Assembly: GCA_037176885.1 (NCBI GenBank) | Contig: JAWWNJ010000231.1 | Coordinates: 124,001 to 188,000, forward strand | Reading direction: 5' to 3' | DNA length: 64,000 nt | From: Favolaschia claudopus | Lineage: Eukaryota; Basidiomycota; Agaricomycetes; Agaricales; Mycenaceae | Part shown: positions 58,638-64,000 of the stretch, piece after piece | Numbering within the stretch: the stretch's first letter is position 1 | How the letters are laid out: each line of letters opens with the position of its first letter | The notes under the pieces: model-generated | The model's database searches: none | What the model was told of the DNA's origin: nothing | The model's input: the letters and a program-made list of their open reading frames with translations, nothing else | Made by a program: the position numbers and the translations under genes

Positions 58638-59420
58638 TGTCATAACATAATGATCGGGATAAGGGAGTGGAACTCAATGCACTTTTGATCCATTTCCTGT
58701 TCTGGCAACCAAGGATAGGGCGAGGGCATAGCGGGCCCTAGGTTTCTCTCACCATATACCCGTTTGTCAATTGTTCGGTCTCTTATTATTTATTAGTGAA
58801 AGGTATAAAAGGCATCGTTTCCTGTACTGGTACTCTAGTGGATTCCCTCCTCTCGTTGTGAGCGTCAAGCCAGTATTGGCTTCGTGAACAACTAGACGTT
58901 GGACTCCATTCGAGATAAACTCCAGAAGCTTATTTGTTTCTTTGGTTTGTTTCGTCAATATATACTGTCTGTTGGATCATCTCTTGAATTGTACGCGTGG
59001 AATATTGGGAATTTTGGGAACTTACGCGTGGAATTATAAGAACTTTTGGCATACGGACGCGTGAAACGGTTATTGGACATCTTTCGCGAGTGATATATTG
59101 GCGCTTTAACAAGCAAATTAAACACCTAAACCTCTTGAGAAGAGTTACATCTCAAACCTTTGTTGAAAACCCACACTTCCTGTGTCAACATAGGACTCGT
59201 ATAAGACGATCTCTGTACAAAGTCAGCAATCGCGAAAGCTTAAGTTTAGTATATTTTGAGTATTAGGATAGTTGGATTGCCACAGTCTATACTGGACTGG
59301 AACCCCGAACCTCGCACGTCGATCTCATAGTGGTTAGGATTATATTTAAGATTTGATTAGGGATTTAATTCCTTTCATTTCTTGGGTGTTTTCCATAGTT
59401 GCCCTATAGTCAGCGTTTCA
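58638..59420 (+). repeat. Candidate 5' LTR
   Basis: Begins TGTCATAACA and ends GCGTTTCA (TG...CA), 783 bp, followed after two bases by a primer-binding-site-like TGGAGCCC. It contains a TATA box at 58804. Without the 3' LTR the start is a guess; the end is better supported by the PBS. Confidence 0.45.
58804..58810 (+). promoter_or_regulatory. TATA box in LTR (TATAAAA)
   Basis: TATAAAA within the candidate LTR, about 800 bp upstream of the Gag ATG; likely promoter of the genomic RNA. Confidence 0.45.
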
Positions 59421-59422
59421 TC

Positions 59423-59441
59423 TGGAGCCCACCGCGAGGGG
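59423..59441 (+). promoter_or_regulatory. Primer-binding site for minus-strand synthesis
   Basis: TGGAGCCCACCGCGAGGGG directly follows the LTR end. TGG is complementary to a tRNA CCA end. The tRNA species was not determined. Confidence 0.5.
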
Positions 59442-59606
59442 TTCATCCATCTATTTCTATACTTCAAAGTAGAAATCTCAAGCCAAGTTTGGACTTGTTG
59501 CGTATAGAAATATCTCTACCTTCCTATACAGGATTATACCTTGGACTTACATCCGAGAAGAACGAATTATTCGTTAAAAGCGCCGTTGACTTAGGTCAAC
59601 ATTTCG

Positions 59607-61538
59607 GTGCAACCAGACTCGTCAGAAATATCTGCGGACGGCGAACTTGCTTCCACATCATTCGCGAAACCTAAACCACGCCGGTCTAGTCGGTTAAAAA
59701 CACCAACAGACTTAGAACCTCTTCCTAGGAAGAAAAAGCGTACTCCTACTGAGGCAGGGAGATCACAATCTCGAGCCAAAGCTAAGGAACGGGTTACAGC
59801 CTATAAAGGGAAACGCAAAGCTATCGCGAGTACTAGTACTCTGTCGGATCTAAACACACAACCTACCATAGAGGAGGAAGTTGACGAGGAACAAACCAAT
59901 CCTCCAGACTCTCCTTCTGCTACACAAAGTTCGCAAACCTTACCTTCCTCTCAATCATCGTCAAACGCGATGGCTGACCAAAACGCACAAAATGCTCAAA
60001 ACCCTAGGGTTGCGAGCTTCAAAGTTCCTTATGCTTGGGATCCAAACGCTCCCAAGTTTACCACGGATGACTACGAAGACCTAAAAACCTTCATAGATCA
60101 TGTTGGGCAAATATTCGAGTTGGCTGGTATAACTACCGACCAATCGCGAAAAGAACATTTGACCAATTACCTTGGTGCAAAGAAGAAGGAGCAGTGGAGA
60201 GCACTGCCGGAGTACACTACAGGGACTTATGATGATTTCCTGAAGACAGTGTATAAGAGTTACCCTGAGATTAATACGGACCGCACCGGTACTGTTGAAA
60301 ATCTTAAGAAGCTCTGTAAACGTAATAAGGGGATTACTGTTTACGAAGAGGGAAAACTTCGTCGATTTGGAATCGAATACTACACTGAAGTCAAAAAGTT
60401 GTATACCGAGCCTGCGTTATTAACTAACCAGGTCGCGTGTAAGCAATACTTAGAGACTTTGGAGGCAGGATTCAAAAACACGCTCGAAATAGCAATCGCG
60501 AACTCTGTCCTGATGAAAGCACAGTTCCCGAATCTTGGCGTAGCGGCCGTGGCTGGAGCAGACGCGACAGCTACGAATGATTCCAGAAAGGAAGATCCCA
60601 TTAAGCTCCCGGAGCTTATAAAATTGGCAGAGACTCTAGCTGCTAACCAGCATGAGTCCCCTAGTGTTGTGATTGAACAAGAGCAGAAAGTGGTTCCTGG
60701 GAACAACTTAGGACTGCCTAGGGTTTTAATAAAATCCGAACCCTTTGAAGGGAAGCTCGAGACTATGGAAGGCGCCATAGCTCAGTTGCGGGACCAGCAT
60801 GTCTTGACTCAAAGAACGTACGAAGAGAGGCACAATGAAATGATGAAAACTATGCAACAGTTCATGAGAGATCCTCCTCCGCACTTCAGTCGTGATAGGG
60901 ACCGCGATCGCGATTACAATCGCTCGAGCTTCGCTTACAACTCCCAAGGGCCTAGCCAAAAGCCCTCTGGTCAAGATCGACCAGAGAAGAGAAGCGAAAG
61001 AGATTGCTTCTACTGCGAAGAGCCCGGTCACTACTCTCGCGAATGCCCCTACAAAGACGAGCACATCCAAAAGGGATATTTAATCGTCGAAGGAGGAAAG
61101 CATAAGCTCGGAGATGGTAGCTGGATTCCTTCGGGAAGTGGGACTCAGAAAACCAGAGTTGAAAACTACTGGAAGAATAAGTCCGCCAGTCAGAACTGGA
61201 ATACAGTTGACAGTTATTACAACGGCGAGACGGAAGGGCCTTCTTATGACCCGGAACTTCAAGCCGACGAAATTAAGTCGCTGAAAGTAAAACTCAGAAG
61301 AGCTGAGCAATACAATCTAGTTCAACAACAACAACAAGTGGTTCATCCCACTTATATGGCTCAGATGCAACCTATCGCGACTGCTCAACCAGTCGTCGGG
61401 CAGGCGGAAGTGAATAATGTTGTTCATACCTTATTAATGAGGGGTCTCAGCATGTCGGATCCGCAAACCCAAGAGCAGTTTGTTGCAGCCACCAGGAATA
61501 ATGCTAGGCAGGGTGGTGGCACTCCGCCAAATTTCTAA
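59607..61538 (+). CDS. Gypsy Gag polyprotein with CCHC zinc knuckle
   Basis: 643 codons. The N-terminus is Ser/Pro/Lys-rich and disordered. A retrotransposon-Gag capsid-like helical region (about residues 140-310) includes TDQSRKEHLTNYLGAKKKEQW and GTYDDFLKTVYKSYPE. A knuckle of the form C-x2-C-x4-H-x4-C (CFYCEEPGHYSREC, residues about 468-481) binds RNA. Upstream of it is a DRDRDRD stretch; downstream a Gln-rich part. Gag forms the particle that packages element RNA. The next ORF starts 12 nt after the stop, in the -1 relative frame. Six TCGCGA sites lie in this ORF before 61300 and a seventh at 61375. Confidence 0.9.
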   Translation: MQPDSSEISADGELASTSFAKPKPRRSSRLKTPTDLEPLPRKKKRTPTEAGRSQSRAKAKERVTAYKGKRKAIASTSTLSDLNTQPTIEEEVDEEQTNPPDSPSATQSSQTLPSSQSSSNAMADQNAQNAQNPRVASFKVPYAWDPNAPKFTTDDYEDLKTFIDHVGQIFELAGITTDQSRKEHLTNYLGAKKKEQWRALPEYTTGTYDDFLKTVYKSYPEINTDRTGTVENLKKLCKRNKGITVYEEGKLRRFGIEYYTEVKKLYTEPALLTNQVACKQYLETLEAGFKNTLEIAIANSVLMKAQFPNLGVAAVAGADATATNDSRKEDPIKLPELIKLAETLAANQHESPSVVIEQEQKVVPGNNLGLPRVLIKSEPFEGKLETMEGAIAQLRDQHVLTQRTYEERHNEMMKTMQQFMRDPPPHFSRDRDRDRDYNRSSFAYNSQGPSQKPSGQDRPEKRSERDCFYCEEPGHYSRECPYKDEHIQKGYLIVEGGKHKLGDGSWIPSGSGTQKTRVENYWKNKSASQNWNTVDSYYNGETEGPSYDPELQADEIKSLKVKLRRAEQYNLVQQQQQVVHPTYMAQMQPIATAQPVVGQAEVNNVVHTLLMRGLSMSDPQTQEQFVAATRNNARQGGGTPPNF

Positions 61539-61549
61539 GTAGTCCAGGG

Positions 61550-62767
61550 ATGGAGGCGAAGTCGCGGACTAAGAACTTAGAAAAGCCTCCTGAGGACCGT
61601 AATACTAGAAACACCGCGGACAGCAGTCCTGATTGGAGGGCAAAGCCTGGAGAAGAGGCGGATAGATCTCAGAATACTGAGAGGGTTGAAACGCGACCGA
61701 GGCGAGAAATCGCGATAGGTGTCGAACTGCCTTACCGAAAGGTAAACCCGGTGGTTAATCGGCAAGCGGACCAACCGGAAGTTGTAGAAGTGAGGGCTGA
61801 TTCTCAAGAGGAGAAGGCCTATCAATTAAAAGCACCTGTGCAGAAGGATGGCCTTGGAAGGGCTGTCGCGAATAAAATTTTGAGCTCGGAAATTACTCTG
61901 GGTGTCAAGGAATTGGCTGGTGTGTCGCCTGAAGTAAGAGAAACTCTGCGGAGGGACTTCACCAAGGTCAGACGAACCAAGGCCCCTGGAGCGAAACAAG
62001 TAATGTTCGAAGAAGAGATTTCGGACTTACCGTTCCAGGATGACGATGAGGATGAACTGGAGTATGACGCACTCGATCTGGATGACCTTCCAGGGGTGTC
62101 TTCAGTCTTCGTTAGCACGATTGACACGGAGGATATGCCTGTGGGGGCAGTCGCGATACCTGACCCTTACCTTCAATATCTGGAATCCTTAGGACCAGAT
62201 GAGAAGCCTAGGCAGGTCTATGACCATAGAAGCGCGGCTGTTGGGAGAGACTCAGCTGATCTCAGAACGGTGTCTCCATCTATTAATAAACAAGGACGCG
62301 TTGAATGCGTCTTGGACTCAGGATCTCAAATCGTATCTATGTCGCTAGAACAAGCGGTAGAGTCGAAATTAACTTGGGACCCGGATGTTCGCGTTTGGAT
62401 GCAGAGTGCCAATAATTCTGTAGAGAGAGCGGTTGGCTTGGCCAGGAATGTTCCATTCAAATTTGGAGACATGACTGTGTACTTGCAGGTTCATATTATT
62501 AAAGGACCAGCGTACAAAGTACTTTTGGGAAGGCCTTTCGAGGTTCTGACTGAGTGCCAGGTTAATAATCATAAGGATGAGTCCCAGACCATCACCATCA
62601 AAGATCCTAATACGGGAAAACGTTGTACAATTACTACAACAAAGAGGAGGCGCGAAAGCGACCAATCGCGAAAGCCCTCTGTGACCGTTGAGGAAGAAGA
62701 TGGAGGTCCGGAAAAGACTGCTGACCCAGAAGCAAAGCAGGGTTTTCGCCAAGCTTCGAGGACTTAA
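61550..62767 (+). CDS. Retropepsin-like aspartic protease ORF of Gypsy element
   Basis: 405 codons in a separate frame from Gag. The first 240 residues are charged and without a fold I recognise. The protease begins near residue 250 with CVLDSGSQIVSMS (active-site DSG), then HIIKGPAYKVLLGRPF (the hydrophobic-hydrophobic-Gly motif that closes the active site) and a tail rich in Lys/Arg. It cleaves Gag and Pol in the particle. The stop TAA shares its last A with the ATG of the next ORF (TAATG at 62765-62769), a layout suited to termination-reinitiation. How this ORF is translated after the Gag stop is unclear. Confidence 0.85.
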   Translation: MEAKSRTKNLEKPPEDRNTRNTADSSPDWRAKPGEEADRSQNTERVETRPRREIAIGVELPYRKVNPVVNRQADQPEVVEVRADSQEEKAYQLKAPVQKDGLGRAVANKILSSEITLGVKELAGVSPEVRETLRRDFTKVRRTKAPGAKQVMFEEEISDLPFQDDDEDELEYDALDLDDLPGVSSVFVSTIDTEDMPVGAVAIPDPYLQYLESLGPDEKPRQVYDHRSAAVGRDSADLRTVSPSINKQGRVECVLDSGSQIVSMSLEQAVESKLTWDPDVRVWMQSANNSVERAVGLARNVPFKFGDMTVYLQVHIIKGPAYKVLLGRPFEVLTECQVNNHKDESQTITIKDPNTGKRCTITTTKRRRESDQSRKPSVTVEEEDGGPEKTADPEAKQGFRQASRT

Positions 62768-64000
62768 TGCAGTTGCACGAACGAGGAGAGTTGGCGTTAA
62801 AATTCGGCTTTAATGAAAGCAAAGAGTTGGAGATTGAGGGTTATTATAAGCCGAAGGGATTGGCTTTCACTGAAACAGAGGTGTTAGAGGCGTATGTGGC
62901 AGCCTCGAAGGAATCGCGAAATATCCGGAAGGATAAGAAGGCGAGAGTGCTCTTCAATGAATTTCGCGAAAAGTCTAAGAAGACGCCAGTAAAGAGAAAG
63001 AAGTACGGAGTCTTCACATGGAGTGTGGCAGAAGGTCCGATTAAGGAAGGCGAAGAGGAGAAACCAACAGAAGAGAAGAAATTCTGTCCTCCCGAGCCCT
63101 TGTACACCAGAAGAGAGGTCCGGACTAATCATGTCCTAACTCAAGGAGTACACTGCCCTTGTTGTGACTCTGCTGAGTTTATTCATCCGACTCTAAGTCA
63201 AGAGATTTCAGAGGAGGAACCTATCGCGACAGGTGAAGAGGATCCTGTATCGGTGTTTGCGGGGAAGAAGTATAAACCGGTTGGACTTAAAGTAAGACCC
63301 GTGTATACGGAGCTTCCTGAACAGTTCAGAATTAAAAGGGAAATCACTGGTGACCCTCTCGCAGAAATGCCAGAGTTAAATCCTACTCCCGATGACTTCA
63401 AACCCACTGGCAAATATACCGAAGAGCGAAAGAAAATTATAGACGAACTACACAACGGCGACTTTCTCTGGCCTGAAGAGCGAAAATTAATGCATGATTT
63501 CATGATGAGGCAGGAAGCTGCATTCGCTTGGGACGACTCTGAGAGAGGGAGCTTCAGACATGATTTCTTCCCACCAGTTGAGTTTCCGGTTGTGGAACAC
63601 GAAACTTGGGTCGAACGAAGCATACCTATCCCGAGAGGTCAATTAGAGGAATTTTGCAAAGTCATTAAGAAGAAAATAGACGCGGGAGTCTACGAACCTT
63701 CTAATGCTTCTTACCGAAGTAAGTTCTTCGGTGTTGTGAAGAAAGATGGCAAGAGTATACGTCTGGTTCACGCCTTAGAGCCTCTGAACGCAGTCACAAT
63801 TGCTCATTCTGGAGTTCCTCCGGCCACGGACGAACTCGCAAACCACTTTGCTGGGAGAGCTTGTGGTGGAAGCTTGGATTTGTACTCCGGTTATGATCAT
63901 AGAGACATAGCGGAAGGGTCAAGAGACTATACTACCTTTCAGACGCCTTACGGCGCTCTAAGATTAGTTAAACTTCCTCAAGGATGGACAAATTCGGTGC
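62767..64000 (+). CDS. Gypsy Pol ORF: reverse transcriptase, 3' partial
   Basis: The open frame runs from ATG 62767 to the window edge (411 codons). About 300 residues precede the RT, including a small CPCC Cys group (HCPCCDSAEF, near residue 131). RT signatures: WVERSIPIPRGQLEEFCKVI, SKFFGVVKKDGKSIRLVHAL (fingers) and GGSLDLYSGYDHRDI containing the first catalytic Asp; TTFQTPYGALRLVKLPQGW precedes the missing YxDD motif. RNase H and integrase should follow outside the window. It overlaps the upstream stop by one base. Confidence 0.9.
   Translation, partial: MQLHERGELALKFGFNESKELEIEGYYKPKGLAFTETEVLEAYVAASKESRNIRKDKKARVLFNEFREKSKKTPVKRKKYGVFTWSVAEGPIKEGEEEKPTEEKKFCPPEPLYTRREVRTNHVLTQGVHCPCCDSAEFIHPTLSQEISEEEPIATGEEDPVSVFAGKKYKPVGLKVRPVYTELPEQFRIKREITGDPLAEMPELNPTPDDFKPTGKYTEERKKIIDELHNGDFLWPEERKLMHDFMMRQEAAFAWDDSERGSFRHDFFPPVEFPVVEHETWVERSIPIPRGQLEEFCKVIKKKIDAGVYEPSNASYRSKFFGVVKKDGKSIRLVHALEPLNAVTIAHSGVPPATDELANHFAGRACGGSLDLYSGYDHRDIAEGSRDYTTFQTPYGALRLVKLPQGWTNSV

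Larger units (their letters stand above)
58638..64000 (+). mobile_element. Ty3/Gypsy LTR retrotransposon, 5' part
   Basis: Order seen: candidate 5' LTR, primer-binding site, Gag, protease ORF, reverse transcriptase; the window ends within RT. Integrase, the 3' LTR and the target duplication lie outside. All frames seen are open, so this is a young copy. It follows the Harbinger element directly and probably inserted into it. Confidence 0.85.

Overview
The window reads as nuclear DNA of a mushroom-forming basidiomycete (Agaricomycetes, probably Agaricales; genus not determined). Genes are split by many short GT-AG introns of about 48-60 bp. The protein families are typical of agarics: large F-box/LRR families, MYND-finger proteins, a multicopper laccase, a cytochrome P450, Git3-type seven-helix receptors and a basidiomycete-type plasma-membrane H+-ATPase. 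The spaces between genes are rich in transposon remains. No tRNA, rRNA or CRISPR array was recognised.

Layout. 0-4 kb: the C-terminus of a RecQ-like helicase (its start lies outside the window) meets, tail to tail, an intact four-exon DUF6589 gene; their stop codons are only 2 bp apart. 4-11 kb: gene-poor DNA with a complete miniature inverted-repeat element (7960-8225), GC-rich hairpin repeats and a 34-nt motif present twice. 11-34.6 kb: a stretch of decayed genes: a Cys-rich gene, a P450, an F-box gene, a MYND-finger gene, a laccase, another F-box gene with a MITE 30 bp upstream of its ATG, an F-box/LRR gene, a seven-helix receptor and a secreted single-span membrane protein. Most retain recognisable family motifs but carry several small frameshifts. 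35-37.2 kb: a frameshifted tyrosine-recombinase (Crypton-like) gene. 38.4-40.8 kb: an intact gene of unknown function with an acidic tail and a 584-nt intron filled with diverged repeats of about 50 bp. 41.5-46.4 kb: an intact H+-ATPase with more than 20 introns; this makes sequencing error an unlikely cause of the decay elsewhere. 47.0-49.2 kb: a dehydrogenase fragment and an intact unknown 338-aa gene. 49.7-54.2 kb: three more F-box genes (one with a homopolymer frameshift, one intact, one cut short).

54.2-64 kb: transposon on transposon. A PIF/Harbinger-type element (DDE transposase plus a divergent second gene, both intact) begins inside an F-box reading frame, and its far end runs into a Ty3/Gypsy LTR retrotransposon that extends past the window. 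The Gypsy element has three ORFs in three frames: Gag with a CCHC knuckle, a protease ORF, and an RT ORF whose ATG overlaps the protease stop as TAATG. The palindrome TCGCGA occurs 16 times in about 4.1 kb of it, in all three codon phases.

Overall the window is one core housekeeping gene (the proton pump) and a few intact genes of unknown role, set in a turnover zone where accessory gene families decay and several transposon classes accumulate.
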